Below, one piece after another: positions 7,716-18,647 of a stretch of DNA of 64,000 nucleotides. The position numbers and the translations under genes were made by a program. The DNA is from Loktanella sp. 5RATIMAR09 (GTDB taxonomy: Bacteria > Pseudomonadota > Alphaproteobacteria > Rhodobacterales > Rhodobacteraceae). The first letter of the stretch is position 1. Each line of letters begins with the position of its first letter. The notes below the pieces were generated by a model. It did no database searches. It was not told the DNA's origin and was given only the letters and a program-made list of their open reading frames with translations. The DNA lies in the NCBI RefSeq assembly GCF_001419985.1, contig NZ_LJAL01000003.1:372001-436000 (forward strand), given 5' to 3'.

Positions 7716-9185
7716 ATGACCAAGTTTTCTGATTTGAACCTTGCTCCCAAGGTTCTCAAGGCTGTAGCCGAAACCGGCTACGACACCCCCACACCCATTC
7801 AGGCCGGCGCGATTGCCCCTGCCCTTGAAGGCCGCGACGTTTTGGGCATTGCCCAGACCGGCACCGGCAAAACCGCCGCCTTCACCCTGCCGATGATCAC
7901 CCTTCTGGGCCGTGGCCGTGCCCGCGCACGGATGCCGCGCTCGCTTGTGCTGGCCCCGACGCGTGAACTGGCCGCCCAAGTGGCCGAAAACTTTGACGCC
8001 TACGCCAAATATACCAAGCTGTCGCGCGCCCTGTTGATTGGCGGCACCAGCTTTAAGGATCAGGACAAGATCATCGACAAAGGCGTTGATGTGCTGATCG
8101 CGACGCCCGGCCGCCTGCTTGACCACCTTGAGCGCGGCAAGCTGATCCTGACGGACGTGAAAATCATGGTGGTGGATGAGGCCGACCGGATGCTCGACAT
8201 GGGGTTCATCCCCGATATCGAAGAGATTTTCAAACGCACGCCGTTTACTCGCCAAACGCTGTTTTTCAGCGCCACGATGGCGCCCGAGATCGAGCGGATC
8301 ACCAATACCTTCCTGTCAAATCCTGCCAAGATCGAAGTGGCCCGTGCGGCCACCACGAACGTCAACATCAAGCAAGGTGTTGTCATGTTCAAAGGGTCGA
8401 GCAAACCCAAAGAACCCTCTGAAAAGCGCGAGGTTCTGCGCAAGCTGATCGACGCCGAGGGCGATGCCTGCACCAACGCGATTATCTTTTGTAACCGCAA
8501 GTCGGATGTCGATATCGTTTCGAAATCATTGAATAAATACGGCTATGATGCGGCCCCGATCCACGGTGATCTGGACCAGTCACACCGCACGCGCACCCTT
8601 GAAGGGTTCCGCGATAACAAGCTGCGCTTTCTTGTCGCCTCTGACGTGGCCGCGCGTGGTCTTGATATTCCTGCGGTCACGCATGTTTTCAATTTCGACG
8701 TTCCCAGCCACGCCGAGGATTACGTGCACCGGATCGGGCGCACCGGACGCGCAGGCCGCACCGGTACCGCGATCATGATCTGCACGCCACGCGACGAGAA
8801 GAACCTAGAAGACGTGGAACGTCTGGTCGAGGAATCGATCCCGCGTCTGGATGTGCCCGGTGGCAAAGCCGCAGCACCTGCCCCGGCCCAAGCTGAAACA
8901 GAGACGTCCGAGGAAAAACCCAGGCGGACCCGCAGCCGGAGCCGTAGACCAGACCCGAAACCGGAAGCACCCAAGGTCGAAGAAACCAAAGCAGCACCTG
9001 CACCAGCACCAGTTGCGCGCACCGAAGAGGCCCCGCGCGAGCAAAAGCCACGCGAAGACCGCAACCGCGGTGGCCGTGGACGCGGGCAAGACCGGCGCGA
9101 CAACGGGCCGAAGGTTGTTGGCATGGGTGAAGACACGCCCGCGTTTATCGCCATGAGCTTTGCGGAGCGGGCGAAAGGCGAATAA
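7716..9185 (+). CDS. rhlE: DEAD-box ATP-dependent RNA helicase, RhlE-like
   Basis: A 489-residue RNA helicase that unwinds RNA duplexes in ribosome assembly or mRNA decay. Motifs in order: Q motif GYDTPTPIQ (21-29), AQTGTGKT (46-53), PTREL (81-85), DEAD (154-157), SAT (185-187) and HRIGRTGR (338-345). From about residue 383 a low-complexity tail rich in Ala/Pro and Arg/Gly (RGGRGRGQDRR) follows, typical for RNA-binding extensions of alphaproteobacterial RhlE-type helicases. The ATG at 7716 has AAAGGA before it; the frame is open further upstream to 7566 but that part is not protein-like. It converges with rnj, whose product also acts on RNA. Confidence 0.93.
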   Translation: MTKFSDLNLAPKVLKAVAETGYDTPTPIQAGAIAPALEGRDVLGIAQTGTGKTAAFTLPMITLLGRGRARARMPRSLVLAPTRELAAQVAENFDAYAKYTKLSRALLIGGTSFKDQDKIIDKGVDVLIATPGRLLDHLERGKLILTDVKIMVVDEADRMLDMGFIPDIEEIFKRTPFTRQTLFFSATMAPEIERITNTFLSNPAKIEVARAATTNVNIKQGVVMFKGSSKPKEPSEKREVLRKLIDAEGDACTNAIIFCNRKSDVDIVSKSLNKYGYDAAPIHGDLDQSHRTRTLEGFRDNKLRFLVASDVAARGLDIPAVTHVFNFDVPSHAEDYVHRIGRTGRAGRTGTAIMICTPRDEKNLEDVERLVEESIPRLDVPGGKAAAPAPAQAETETSEEKPRRTRSRSRRPDPKPEAPKVEETKAAPAPAPVARTEEAPREQKPREDRNRGGRGRGQDRRDNGPKVVGMGEDTPAFIAMSFAERAKGE

Positions 9186-9188
9186 GGG

Positions 9189-9208
9189 GGTCGGGGTGAA
9201 CCCCGACC
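9189..9208. repeat. Palindrome copy 1 (GGTCGGGG/CCCCGACC), terminator-like
   Basis: An 8-base perfect stem with TGAA loop directly after the helicase stop codon, followed by TACTTTTG, so it can end helicase transcription. With its CTAC tail it is the exact reverse complement of the copy at 9433-9452. Confidence 0.75.
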
Positions 9209-9432
9209 TACTTTTGTAGAGCACGAGCGGCAAAGCACCATAACCGTATGGGTTTCACAGGTATTGGCTGCTCTTGCGCAAGCGTGGATAAAAGTAGTTA
9301 CAACACACCAATATGGTTTAGCCTGTTGGTCATCGTAACCCATCTATAGCGATGTCTCGGGAAAGTTTGGCAAATCCGTAGGGGTTATCCCAACTTGCCC
9401 ACACTAAGTAGCCGGCATCTGGACACTAAGTA

Positions 9433-9452
9433 GGTCGGGGTTCACCCCGACC
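9433..9452. repeat. Palindrome copy 2, inverted relative to copy 1
   Basis: GGTCGGGG, loop TTCA, CCCCGACC, just beyond the rnj stop codon. The 220-base space between the two copies holds no gene; it includes a directly repeated ACACTAAGTAG at about 9400-9433. Together the copies bracket the gap between the two convergent genes. Confidence 0.7.
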
Positions 9453-9459
9453 CCACCGC

Positions 9460-11124
9460 TCACCCCAACCGCGACACAATCACCGTCACCTCAGGCTTTT
9501 TCCCGATCTCGCCTTGCGCCGACTTCCGCGCAATCGTTTTGAGTTCTTTTTCCAGCTTCACATCATCACGCAGCGTTTTGGCGTTGGCGCGGTTCACGAA
9601 CTGGCTCAGATCTTCTTCGACCACATCAACGAGTGCCGCGTTGTTGCGCCCTGTTTCGGCCAGACCACTGATTTCAACCCAAGGATCGCCCAAAGGTTCG
9701 TCGTTCTCATCAATGATCAGCGTCACAATCATATGCCCGTTCATCGCCATGCGGATACGGTCGCGCACGATGCCGTCCATAGCACCCACTTGCACCGATC
9801 CATCCAGATAGGTCCGGCCCGTGTCGATATACTCGGCCACAGTCGGTTGGTTGCCAGAGAGATCAATCATCATCCCGTTGACCGCTACGATCCCTGACAG
9901 CCCGCTTTCGGCCCCCAGCTTGACATGCTCGCGCAGGTGGCGATGTTCGCCGTGCATCGGGATCAGGGTCTGGGGTTTGGTGATCTGGTGCAAACGCAGC
10001 AGATCGGGGCGGTTGGCGTGGCCTGACACGTGGTATTTGCCGCCCGCGTCGTCAATCACATCCACGCCCAGCTCGGACAGCTGGTTCATAATGCGGATCA
10101 CGCCGCGTTCATTGCCGGGGATGGTTTTTGAGGAAAACAGGAACGTATCCCCGTCCTGCAACTTGATCCCCATATAGTTGCCCTGCGCCAGTTGCGCACT
10201 GGCCGCGCGGCGTTCGCCTTGGCTGCCAGTGACCAGCAACATCACATTTTCACGCGGCATGCTCAGCGCATCTTCGGGGGACACGACAGGCGGAAAACCT
10301 TTCAGAATGCCCACTTCGGTCGCCGCTTCGACCATGCGGCGCATGGCACGGCCCAAGAGCACGACCGAACGGTCGGCCTTTTGTGCTGCAATCGCCAGCG
10401 TTTTCAGACGCGCGATGTTGGACGCAAAAGTGGTCGCCACAACCATGCCTTCGGCTTCTTTCATCATCTCGGAAATTGCATCACCGATTGACGCCTCGGA
10501 CCGGCCCGGATCACGCGAGAACACATTGGTACTGTCACAGATCAGCGCCTTGACGCCGTCCTTTGACACTTCTTCCCAAAGCGCCTCGTTCCACGGATCA
10601 CCCACGACGGGGGTTTCGTCGATTTTGAAGTCGCCCGAGTGCAAAACACGGCCCTCGGGCGTATCAATCAACAGGCCCGCACTTTCAGGGATCGAGTGGC
10701 TGATAGGCAGATATGATACTGTCAGCGGACCACATTTGATCATTTCGGGGTAAACCCCCACGACTTTGACCACGTTTTCCGGATGCCCGTGTTCTTCCAG
10801 CTTGCGCCGCGCGATATTGGCGGTGAAGGGGCGCGCATAGACAGGCGCGCCCAACTGCTCCCAATAATGCCCGATGGCGCCGACGTGGTCTTCGTGCGCG
10901 TGGGTGATGAAGATCCCTTCAATCTGCGCTTTGCGTGCCTTCAGCCAAGCAATATCCGGCAGGATCAGATCAACCCCCGGTGTTCCGTCCATATCAGGAA
11001 AGGTCACACCCAGATCAACGACGATCAACCGCTCTTTGCCCGCAGGCCCATAGCCGTAGACATAGGCGTTCATGCCGATTTCACCGGCACCTCCGAGGGG
11101 TAGATAGATCAGGCGGTCGCTCAT
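9460..11124 (-). CDS. rnj: Ribonuclease J (metallo-beta-lactamase fold)
   Basis: A 554-residue RNase J, a zinc-dependent endo- and 5'-exonuclease for mRNA decay and rRNA maturation in the cytoplasm. The metal motif HAHEDH is at 75-80. The beta-CASP region follows, with TGSQGERRAA and SGHANR, and PMHGEHRHL near the end of the catalytic core. A C-terminal domain completes the family's usual length. The ATG at 11124 overlaps the coaX stop by four bases (ATGA), so translation is coupled. The order nuoN-birA-coaX-rnj is a common alphaproteobacterial arrangement. Confidence 0.96.
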   Translation of the reverse strand: MSDRLIYLPLGGAGEIGMNAYVYGYGPAGKERLIVVDLGVTFPDMDGTPGVDLILPDIAWLKARKAQIEGIFITHAHEDHVGAIGHYWEQLGAPVYARPFTANIARRKLEEHGHPENVVKVVGVYPEMIKCGPLTVSYLPISHSIPESAGLLIDTPEGRVLHSGDFKIDETPVVGDPWNEALWEEVSKDGVKALICDSTNVFSRDPGRSEASIGDAISEMMKEAEGMVVATTFASNIARLKTLAIAAQKADRSVVLLGRAMRRMVEAATEVGILKGFPPVVSPEDALSMPRENVMLLVTGSQGERRAASAQLAQGNYMGIKLQDGDTFLFSSKTIPGNERGVIRIMNQLSELGVDVIDDAGGKYHVSGHANRPDLLRLHQITKPQTLIPMHGEHRHLREHVKLGAESGLSGIVAVNGMMIDLSGNQPTVAEYIDTGRTYLDGSVQVGAMDGIVRDRIRMAMNGHMIVTLIIDENDEPLGDPWVEISGLAETGRNNAALVDVVEEDLSQFVNRANAKTLRDDVKLEKELKTIARKSAQGEIGKKPEVTVIVSRLG

Positions 11125-11894
11125 GCGTTGTCCTTATTGTGTTTATGGATGACGGTCAGGCCGTGCATCGTCAGATCGTCTTCGAACGCGTCAAATAGGG
11201 CTTCAGCCTGCTGAAACAACGGGGCCAAACCACCCGTGGCGATGACCTGCATCGGCACATCACGTTCTGCTTTGATCCGCGCGCATATCTCACGCACCAG
11301 TCCGATGTAACCCCAAAAGACGCCTGATTGCATACAGGCCACAGTATTGGTGCCAATCACGCGCTGCGGTTGGGTAATATCCACATGGGGCAGCGCCGCT
11401 GCGGCATTGTGCAGCGCCTCAAGCGACAGGTTGACCCCCGGTGCGATCACGCCACCGATATAGGCGCCATCTTCGGCCACGACGTCAAACGTTGTCGCAG
11501 TGCCAAAATCGACGACGATCAGATTGCCCCCATGCCGGTCAAAGGCCCCAGCCGTATTCACCAAACGGTCCGGTCCTACTTGCGTGCCCGCATCCACGCG
11601 CGGTGCTGTGGGCAACAAACAATCAGGCTTGCCCACGACCAGCGGACGGCAATTGTAGTAGCGGTCCGCAAAAACCCGCAGGTTGAAAACCACACGCGGG
11701 ACGGTCGAGCTGACGATGACTTCGTCAATCATCACGTCAACGTTCTGAAACCGCATCAGCGTGGACAGCCAGACATAATACTGATCCGCCGTGCGCTGCC
11801 ATTCGGTGCTGGTGCGCCATGTGGCGATAAACGCTTTGCCGTCCCAGATCGAGAACACAGTATTGGTATTGCCACAGTCGATGGCCAAAAGCAT
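11121..11894 (-). CDS. coaX: Type III pantothenate kinase
   Basis: A 257-residue enzyme catalysing ATP-dependent phosphorylation of pantothenate, the first committed step of CoA synthesis. Visible motifs are DCGNTNT (6-12, ATP phosphate loop), GPDR (107-110) and DFGTATT (129-135). The ATG at 11894 follows GGGAGG and gives the classic MLLAIDCGN start; the frame extends upstream to 11942 but without family similarity. It sits between birA and rnj with a four-base overlap to rnj. CoA supply and biotinylation neighbours fit a housekeeping cofactor unit behind the nuo operon. Confidence 0.96.
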   Translation of the reverse strand: MLLAIDCGNTNTVFSIWDGKAFIATWRTSTEWQRTADQYYVWLSTLMRFQNVDVMIDEVIVSSTVPRVVFNLRVFADRYYNCRPLVVGKPDCLLPTAPRVDAGTQVGPDRLVNTAGAFDRHGGNLIVVDFGTATTFDVVAEDGAYIGGVIAPGVNLSLEALHNAAAALPHVDITQPQRVIGTNTVACMQSGVFWGYIGLVREICARIKAERDVPMQVIATGGLAPLFQQAEALFDAFEDDLTMHGLTVIHKHNKDNA

Positions 11895-11907
11895 GGGGCC
11901 GCCTCCC

Positions 11908-12672
11908 TTATGAAAAGAATATATCAGCCGCCGGGATCGCACGCGGCCCGGTACCTGTGATCAGGACCAGATTGCCCTCACGGTCGATACTGTCAAAAAT
12001 ACCTGTCACGTCCTCGCGGCCTGTGCGCGCTGTAATCACCTCGCCCAGACGCGCGGCTTTGGACAGCCACTCATCACGGATCCGGTCAAATCCAAGGCGC
12101 ATCAACTTGGCTTCCTGTGTGGCATAGGCATCGGCAAGGGTCGCAAGGAAATCCTGCGGGGAAACCAGATCACCGCCTGCCGCCGCAAGGCTGGTCGGGG
12201 CAAAGGCAGCCCCCTCGACCCCTTCAGGCGTATGTTTGAGGTTCACCCCGATCCCGATCGACAGCCAATTTACGAAAGGCCCGCTTCCGGAACTTTCCAG
12301 CAGGATCCCCGCAACCTTGCCACCTGACAACAACACATCGTTGGGCCATTTCAGCGCGAGCTTGTCGGCAGAAACATAGATCGAAAGCGCCTGATAGAGC
12401 GCATTCGCCGCCAGAAAAGACCGTTTTGCAGCCTCTGCCGGTGTCGCCTCTGGCCGGAAAACCAAAGTGGCGTTCAGGTTGCCTTCCGGCACGATCCACG
12501 CGCGGCCCCGCCGTCCCCGCGCTGCGGTTTGATGTTTGGCCATGATCCATGTCGGGCGGGTGATATCGGGCGCCCGCCGCGCTGCCTCGGTCATCGTGCT
12601 GTCCACAGTGTCCAGCACGACGCAGGCGTACCCTTCGGGCCAAGGCCCGTGTCCGGTGCCCTTAGTTGACAA
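11908..12672 (-). CDS. birA: Biotin--[acetyl-CoA-carboxylase] ligase
   Basis: A biotin protein ligase of the short form, without the DNA-binding domain of E. coli BirA. It activates biotin with ATP and transfers it to carboxylase biotin domains such as that of the methylcrotonyl-CoA carboxylase encoded at 36-38 kb. The motifs GRRGRAW and KWPNDVLL are clear, and GILLES follows. The start is uncertain: I take a TTG at 12672, inside the last codons of nuoN, giving 254 residues; a GTG at 12726 would add 18 residues that overlap nuoN and look basic and non-homologous. It is transcribed with nuoN and coaX. Confidence 0.92.
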   Translation of the reverse strand: MSTKGTGHGPWPEGYACVVLDTVDSTMTEAARRAPDITRPTWIMAKHQTAARGRRGRAWIVPEGNLNATLVFRPEATPAEAAKRSFLAANALYQALSIYVSADKLALKWPNDVLLSGGKVAGILLESSGSGPFVNWLSIGIGVNLKHTPEGVEGAAFAPTSLAAAGGDLVSPQDFLATLADAYATQEAKLMRLGFDRIRDEWLSKAARLGEVITARTGREDVTGIFDSIDREGNLVLITGTGPRAIPAADIFFS

Positions 12673-14098
12673 GCGTCGCCGCGGCAGCCGCCGCGATCGG
12701 CTCAATGCCGAAAAGGTTGACGACACCGATCAGCATGACCGCCGCAGATCCCATCAGGAAACCCCAGAGCACAGGATTGATCTTGCCGTCCAGCGCCTCG
12801 CCCTCTTCACCGAAGTACATGAAGTAGACGATACGCAGATAATAGAATGCACCGATTACGGATGCGATCACGCCAGCTACAGCCAGCCATGCCAGCCCGC
12901 CATCATAGGCCGCACGCAGCACATAGAACTTGCCGAAGAAGCCGACCATTGGCGGTACACCCGCAAGACTGAAGAGCAGCACGAGCATGGCCAGCGCGCG
13001 CAATGGTTGGCGCTTGGAATACATCTTGAGGCTTTCGATATTCGTCACTGGCCGACCGTCACGTTCCATCGACAGGATAAATGCGAATGTACCGATGTTC
13101 ATGGTCACATAGATCGCCATGTAGATCAGCATCGCCTGCACGCCAAAGGCGGTGCCAGCGGCCAGCCCCATCAGCGCAAAGCCCATATGCGCGATGGAGG
13201 AGTAAGCCATCAGACGTTTGATGTCTTTCTGTCCAATCGCGGCAATCGCGCCAAGGAACATGGACACCACGGCCAGAAACGCCACGATCTGCTGCCAGTC
13301 GCCGACAATACCGCCGAATGCGTCATGCACAACGCGGGCGAAAAGGGCCATGGCGGCAACCTTGGGCGCGGTTGCGAAGAACGCGGTCACCGGTGTGGGC
13401 GAGCCCTCATAAACGTCAGGCGTCCACATGTGGAACGGGGCGGCAGAGACTTTGAACGCAAAGCCCGCAATCAGGAACACCAGACCAAAGAGCAGACCCA
13501 AAGATGGCTCATCCGCTGTCGCCTCGATAATGCCTGCAAAGAGCGTGGTACCCGCGAAACCGTAGGTCAGAGATGCGCCGTAAAGCAGCAAACCGGAGGA
13601 CAAGGCACCCAGAACAAAATACTTCAGGCCCGCTTCTGTTGATTTCACGCTATCGCGGCGCAGCGATGCGACCACGTAAAGTGCCAGCGACTGCAATTCG
13701 AGACCCATGTAAAGCGCCATCAGGTCGCCTGCGCTGACCATAACCATCATACCCACGACCGCCAATGCGACCAGAATAGGGTATTCAAAACGCAACAGAC
13801 CACGGCGCTGCATATAGCTTTCCGACATCAACAGCACAGCGGCTGCGGACAGCAGGATCACCACCTTGGCAAACCGCGCAAAACCGTCGTCGACGAACAT
13901 GCCGCCAAAGGCGATGTTCGTGCCCTGCCCGTTGATCCCGATCCAGACTGCCATCAAGACGAACAGACCCGAGGTCGCCCAGGTCAAAAGCGGGGCCATC
14001 CCGTCTTTGGTGGTATAAACCGCCGCCAGCAACGCGCCCATGGCATAAACCGCCAGCACAATTTCGGGCATCAGGATTTGAATATCAGCACCAATCAT
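12662..14098 (-). CDS. nuoN: NADH-quinone oxidoreductase subunit N
   Basis: A 478-residue antiporter-like membrane subunit of complex I, with about 14 hydrophobic segments across its length. It is one of three proton-channel subunits (L, M, N) in the membrane arm. The conserved proton-antiporter core is visible around [23 protein letters not shown] near residue 220, with the buried Lys of that motif. It is the last nuo gene; its stop is overlapped by the birA start. An ATG 12 bases after the nuoM stop keeps it in the same transcript. Confidence 0.98.
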   Translation of the reverse strand: MIGADIQILMPEIVLAVYAMGALLAAVYTTKDGMAPLLTWATSGLFVLMAVWIGINGQGTNIAFGGMFVDDGFARFAKVVILLSAAAVLLMSESYMQRRGLLRFEYPILVALAVVGMMVMVSAGDLMALYMGLELQSLALYVVASLRRDSVKSTEAGLKYFVLGALSSGLLLYGASLTYGFAGTTLFAGIIEATADEPSLGLLFGLVFLIAGFAFKVSAAPFHMWTPDVYEGSPTPVTAFFATAPKVAAMALFARVVHDAFGGIVGDWQQIVAFLAVVSMFLGAIAAIGQKDIKRLMAYSSIAHMGFALMGLAAGTAFGVQAMLIYMAIYVTMNIGTFAFILSMERDGRPVTNIESLKMYSKRQPLRALAMLVLLFSLAGVPPMVGFFGKFYVLRAAYDGGLAWLAVAGVIASVIGAFYYLRIVYFMYFGEEGEALDGKINPVLWGFLMGSAAVMLIGVVNLFGIEPIAAAAAATLVN

Positions 14099-14110
14099 AA
14101 CCGGCTTTCC

Positions 14111-15652
14111 TTAATTCGAAGCAAACTGCGTTGCGGCCTCAAAGGTCGCAAGCGCGGTGTCATAGTTATCAACCAGCGCCGCGACGCTTGGGCCGATGAT
14201 GTCAAGAACGAGAGCGGGATAAACACCCAAAAGCAGCGTCATCACCACCAGCGGCGCAAAGATCGCGCGCTCGCGTGTGGTCATGTCAGAAATGGTTTTC
14301 AAGCTTTCTTTGATCAGGTCCCCCATCACGACGCGGCGATAGAGCCAAAGCGCATAAGCGGCAGAGAGGATCACACCGGATGTCGCAAATACCGCAATCC
14401 ATGTGTTGACCTGGAAAATACCCATCAACGTCAGGAATTCACCGACGAAACCCGATGTCCCGGGCAAACCAACGTTCGCCATGGTGAAGAACATGAAAAT
14501 CAGCGCATAGGCCGGCATCCGGTTCACCAGACCGCCATAAGCGTCAATCTCGCGCGTGTGCATCCGGTCGTAGATCACGCCCACGCAAAGGAAAAGCGCA
14601 CCCGAGATAAAGCCGTGACTGATCATCTGAAAGATCGCACCATCAATCCCCTGCTGGTTAACCGCAAAGATACCCATGGTGACGTACCCCATGTGCGCAA
14701 CAGATGAATAGGCAATCAGCTTTTTCATGTCGTCCTGCACAAGTGCCACCAGCGAGGTATAGACAATCGCAATCGCAGACAGCCAAAGCACCAGCGGCCC
14801 CATCACCTCGGATCCCACAGGGAACATCGGCAGGCTGAAGCGCAGGAAACCATAGCCACCCATCTTGAGCAGGATCGCTGCCAGCACGACCGATCCTGCC
14901 GTGGGCGCCTGTACGTGCGCGTCAGGCAGCCATGTGTGCACGGGCCACATCGGCATCTTGACCGCGAAGCTCGCAAAGAAGGCCAACCACAGCAACGTTT
15001 GCATACCGCCTACGATCTGGACACCCAGAACGTTGAAATTCTCGGTCCCGAATGTGTGGGTCATCAGCGTTGGAATATCGGTCGTACCTGCGTCGGCAAA
15101 CATCGCCACCATTGCTACCAACATCAGCACCGAGCCGAGGAAAGTGTAGAGGAAGAATTTGAATGACGCATAGATCCGGTTCTTGCCGCCCCAGATCCCG
15201 ATAATCAGGAACATCGGGATCAGACCGGCCTCGAAGAACAGGTAGAACAGCACCAGATCAAGCGCGAGGAACACACCCAGCATCAGTGTTTCCAGCACCA
15301 AAAACGCGATCATGTATTCCTTGACGCGGGTTTCCACGGTCCAGCAGGCCGCAATCACAAGCGGCATCAGGAAGGTGGTCAGCATGACAAAGAGGATCGA
15401 AATCCCGTCGACACCCATCTTGTACTGGAGCCCCAACAGCCAGTCACGGCTTTCAACCATCTGAAAACCGGTATTGTTGGGGTCAAAGTTCGTCAGAATG
15501 AATAACGAGCAGATAAAGGTCACAACGGTCGTGACAAGCGCCACCCATTTTGCATTGCGCTGCGCATCCGCATCATCACCGCGCAGGAAAAGCGCCAGAA
15601 TGACAGCTCCCAAAAGCGGCAGGAACGTTGTGAGTGAGAGAATATTGCCCAT
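14111..15652 (-). CDS. nuoM: NADH-quinone oxidoreductase subunit M
   Basis: A 513-residue polytopic proton-pumping subunit of complex I. The motif [20 protein letters not shown], holding the channel Lys and the WLPDAH signature, is near the middle, and a Glu in the early membrane segments follows the family pattern. The ATG at 15652 shares one base with the nuoL stop (TAATG), favouring coupled translation; an upstream extension in frame to 15682 would overlap nuoL and is not needed. Confidence 0.98.
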   Translation of the reverse strand: MGNILSLTTFLPLLGAVILALFLRGDDADAQRNAKWVALVTTVVTFICSLFILTNFDPNNTGFQMVESRDWLLGLQYKMGVDGISILFVMLTTFLMPLVIAACWTVETRVKEYMIAFLVLETLMLGVFLALDLVLFYLFFEAGLIPMFLIIGIWGGKNRIYASFKFFLYTFLGSVLMLVAMVAMFADAGTTDIPTLMTHTFGTENFNVLGVQIVGGMQTLLWLAFFASFAVKMPMWPVHTWLPDAHVQAPTAGSVVLAAILLKMGGYGFLRFSLPMFPVGSEVMGPLVLWLSAIAIVYTSLVALVQDDMKKLIAYSSVAHMGYVTMGIFAVNQQGIDGAIFQMISHGFISGALFLCVGVIYDRMHTREIDAYGGLVNRMPAYALIFMFFTMANVGLPGTSGFVGEFLTLMGIFQVNTWIAVFATSGVILSAAYALWLYRRVVMGDLIKESLKTISDMTTRERAIFAPLVVMTLLLGVYPALVLDIIGPSVAALVDNYDTALATFEAATQFASN

Positions 15653-17769
15653 TAGTTCGCTCCCCCAAAGAGCGTCATCCACGTGAGGAGCACTGCAATG
15701 CCAAGAACCATCGCAAATACGTAGCTAAAGATATAACCGGACTGTGCGCGGCCAGCGAGACGAGTGAAGAAAGGGATAATCCCCATCGCAATCCCGTTGA
15801 TCCCGCCGTCAATCGTGTCGGTATCACCGCGCTTCCAAAGCAAGCGTCCCAAGGCCAGCGCGGGCTTGATAAAGATGAAATTGTAGATCTCGTCAAAGTA
15901 CCATTTGTTCAACAAGAACTGATACAAAGGCGCCTGTTGTGCGGCCAGCTTGGCCGGCCAGTCAGGACGGCGGATATACATCTGATAGGCCAATCCAAGG
16001 CCAGCGAGCATCGCAAAGAACGGCGCCAGCTTGACCCAGACAGGGACCTCATGCGCGTCATTCAGCACGTGGTTGTCGGGGCTGTTGTGAATGGCTCCCT
16101 CACCCGGCGCGCCAACAAGGTTGTAATGGGCCTTGGTGTGATCACCCTCTTCTGCCGCGTGATCATCGGCTGCACTGTGGTCACCCTCTCCGCTATGCTC
16201 GGAGGCTTCGGCGTATGGCACGCCAAAGAACTTGCCGACCTTGTCGTTGGAACTGAAGAATGACCCGTACCACACCATGCCAGAGAAGATTGCCCCCAGT
16301 GCCAGCACATAAAGCGGTACCAGCATAATGGTCGGGCTTTCATGGGCGTGATCATGGGTATGGGCATCGCCGCGTGGCGTGCCGTAGAATGTCAGGAACA
16401 TCAGACGCCAGCTGTAGAAACTTGTCATCAGCGCAGCCACGACCAGCATCCAGAAGGCATAGCCGCCGTTGGTGCCAGCATAGGCGCTTTCAATAATCGC
16501 ATCTTTTGACACGAAGCCCGCAAAACCAACAGGGAAGCCGACGTAAAGCAGCGGAATTCCGACGCCAGTGATCGCCAAAGTCCCAATCATCATCATCCAG
16601 AAGGTCTTGGGGATCTTGTGACGCAAGCCACCATAGTTCCGCATGTCCTGTTCGTGGTGCATCGCGTGAATCACCGAACCCGCGCCAAGGAACAACATCG
16701 CCTTGAAGAACGCGTGTGTCAGCAGGTGGAACATCGCGACCGAGTAGACGCCAAGACCCGCCGCCACGAACATATAACCAAGCTGCGAACAGGTCGAATA
16801 GGCGATGACGCGCTTGATGTCGTTCTGCACCAGACCAACAGTCGCCGCGAAAAACGCGGTTGTTGCACCAAGGAAGACGATAAAGCTGGTTGCTGTGGGT
16901 GCATATTCCATCAGCGGCGACATGCGGCAGACAAGGAACACACCAGCGGTGACCATGGTGGCTGCGTGGATCAGCGCAGATACAGGTGTCGGGCCTTCCA
17001 TCGCGTCAGGCAACCATGTGTGCAGGAACAGCTGCGCCGATTTCCCCATCGCACCGATGAACAACAGGAACGCGATCAGATTGAGCGTATTCCACTCGCG
17101 CCACATGAAGGTGATCGTGTGGTCCTGCAAATCTGGGATCGCGGCAAAAATGTCATCAAACTTGATGCTGTCCGTCACCAGATAAAGCGCAAAAATCCCC
17201 AAGGCGAAACCAAAGTCACCCACACGGTTGACGACAAACGCCTTGATCGCAGCAGCATTCGCGGTCGGCTTTTTATAGTAGAAACCGATCAAGAGATAGG
17301 ACGCGACACCCACGCCTTCCCAGCCAAAGAACATCTGCACAAGGTTATCGGCTGTCACCAGCATCAACATCGCGAAGGTAAAGAATGACAGATAGGCAAA
17401 GAAGCGGGGACGATAGCTCTCGCCTTCTTTGAAATTCTCGTCATGGGCCATGTAGCCGAAGGAATAAAGATGCACGAGCGCGGACACCGTGGTGATCACG
17501 ATCAGCATGATCGCAGTCAGACGGTCCATCTTGATCGCCCAATCGGTCGACAGCGTGCCACTTTCGATCCAGCGCAACAGGTTGACGGTATAGCTACCGT
17601 TCACATGTGCCGAGGCATCGAACGTCAGGAAAACTACCCAGGACAGGATGGCCGACAGGAACAACATGCTGGTCGCTGTCCACTGCGCGGCCTTTTCACC
17701 GATGAATTTCCAGCCAAAGCCGCAAAGCAGCGCACCGACCAGAGGCGCAAAGAGAATGATGGTTTCCAT
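15652..17769 (-). CDS. nuoL: NADH-quinone oxidoreductase subunit L
   Basis: A 705-residue distal proton-pumping subunit, with about 16 membrane segments and the long C-terminal lateral helix region expected for NuoL. The motif [21 protein letters not shown] shows the channel Lys and the antiporter signature. Between the core and the C-terminal helix there is a His/Asp/Glu-rich stretch (about residues 465-540, including HTHDHAHES and [15 protein letters not shown]), which is an insert common in alphaproteobacterial NuoL and could bind metal. Five bases separate it from nuoK. Confidence 0.98.
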   Translation of the reverse strand: METIILFAPLVGALLCGFGWKFIGEKAAQWTATSMLFLSAILSWVVFLTFDASAHVNGSYTVNLLRWIESGTLSTDWAIKMDRLTAIMLIVITTVSALVHLYSFGYMAHDENFKEGESYRPRFFAYLSFFTFAMLMLVTADNLVQMFFGWEGVGVASYLLIGFYYKKPTANAAAIKAFVVNRVGDFGFALGIFALYLVTDSIKFDDIFAAIPDLQDHTITFMWREWNTLNLIAFLLFIGAMGKSAQLFLHTWLPDAMEGPTPVSALIHAATMVTAGVFLVCRMSPLMEYAPTATSFIVFLGATTAFFAATVGLVQNDIKRVIAYSTCSQLGYMFVAAGLGVYSVAMFHLLTHAFFKAMLFLGAGSVIHAMHHEQDMRNYGGLRHKIPKTFWMMMIGTLAITGVGIPLLYVGFPVGFAGFVSKDAIIESAYAGTNGGYAFWMLVVAALMTSFYSWRLMFLTFYGTPRGDAHTHDHAHESPTIMLVPLYVLALGAIFSGMVWYGSFFSSNDKVGKFFGVPYAEASEHSGEGDHSAADDHAAEEGDHTKAHYNLVGAPGEGAIHNSPDNHVLNDAHEVPVWVKLAPFFAMLAGLGLAYQMYIRRPDWPAKLAAQQAPLYQFLLNKWYFDEIYNFIFIKPALALGRLLWKRGDTDTIDGGINGIAMGIIPFFTRLAGRAQSGYIFSYVFAMVLGIAVLLTWMTLFGGAN

Positions 17770-17774
17770 TGGTC

Positions 17775-18080
17775 TTAACCCTTCATCACGTTGACGTCTT
17801 CAACGTCGATGGTCCCGCGGTTGCGGAAGAAACAAACAAGGATCGCAAGGCCGATCGCGGCCTCCGCGGCGGCGACGGTCAGCACGAACAGGGTAAAGAC
17901 CTGCCCCACCAGATCGCCCAGATAGCTGGAGAAAGCGACAAGGTTGATGTTTACCGCCAGCAGCATCAATTCGATGCTCATCAGCAGGATGATCACGTTC
18001 TTGCGGTTCAAAAACAGCCCGAAGATGCCAATGACAAACAGGGCCGCCGCCACCGTGAGATAATGTTCAAGTCCGATCAT
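17775..18080 (-). CDS. nuoK: NADH-quinone oxidoreductase subunit K
   Basis: A 101-residue subunit with three membrane helices, homologous to mitochondrial ND4L. The conserved helix-2 and helix-3 glutamates are visible in LLMSIELML and [10 protein letters not shown] choose the ATG at 18080 (MIGLEHYL) because AAGGAAG lies at good spacing and this gives the standard 101 residues; an ATG two codons earlier is too close to the ribosome-binding site. A palindrome of the GGTCCCGGA family lies upstream, between it and the 156-residue gene. Confidence 0.97.
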   Translation of the reverse strand: MIGLEHYLTVAAALFVIGIFGLFLNRKNVIILLMSIELMLLAVNINLVAFSSYLGDLVGQVFTLFVLTVAAAEAAIGLAILVCFFRNRGTIDVEDVNVMKG

Positions 18081-18123
18081 ACGCATCTTCCTTCATGGGG
18101 CATGGGCCCCGGTCTTTATTCGC

Positions 18124-18146
18124 GGTCCCGGACGTGATCCGGGACC
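18124..18146. repeat. Palindrome GGTCCCGGA/TCCGGGACC, copy 1
   Basis: A perfect 9-base stem with a 5-base loop between nuoK and the exported-protein gene. A close copy lies at 56252-56272. It has no T run, so it is more likely a dispersed repeat or mRNA-stability hairpin than a terminator. Confidence 0.7.
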
Positions 18147-18170
18147 TCATGTTGTCTTCCGGCTGCGAGT

Positions 18171-18641
18171 TTATCCCGCCAGCACAAATTCCGTCTTATC
18201 GCCGCGCAGTTCCGGATAAGCCGCTGCGCAGGCGCATGTTTCTGTTGTCTCGGTCGTGATCGCCAGATCACGGGTCATGAACGCAAGGTCCGCCGCGATC
18301 CGTTCAAAGGTCGCAAAGACCCGCGATCCGGACTGATGGCGTTCAAGCACCTCGCGGACATCATCGGTGCGATCAAATGCACTCTCGGGTCCCATGTTTT
18401 CCTCGGCGACGCGGAATGACAGCGTGTCACCCGTCGCACATTCGACCAAAGCGTAACCCTTATACGATCCCTCTTGCGTCCACCAATGGGTCCACATCAC
18501 ACGGCCCTCGCCCAGATCACGGTGGCCATATTCGCCGCCGTGACTGATATGGGTGATCCGCCGACACTCTGTCAGCGCCAATGCGCTGGCAGTCGTCGCG
18601 AAAAGCAACATGGCCGTGGTTATGATGGCGAGTTTCCGCAT
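18171..18641 (-). CDS. Exported hypothetical protein inside nuo
   Basis: A 156-residue protein with a signal peptide of about 20 residues (MRKLAIITTAMLLFATTASA) and five Cys in the mature part, so probably periplasmic with disulfides. I do not recognise the family. It lies six bases downstream of nuoJ and upstream of nuoK on the same strand, so it is transcribed with complex I genes. The mature region is polar with His/Trp clusters (MWTHWWTQEG). A link to complex I assembly is only positional inference. Confidence 0.75.
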   Translation of the reverse strand: MRKLAIITTAMLLFATTASALALTECRRITHISHGGEYGHRDLGEGRVMWTHWWTQEGSYKGYALVECATGDTLSFRVAEENMGPESAFDRTDDVREVLERHQSGSRVFATFERIAADLAFMTRDLAITTETTETCACAAAYPELRGDKTEFVLAG

Positions 18642-18647
18642 ATCTGC

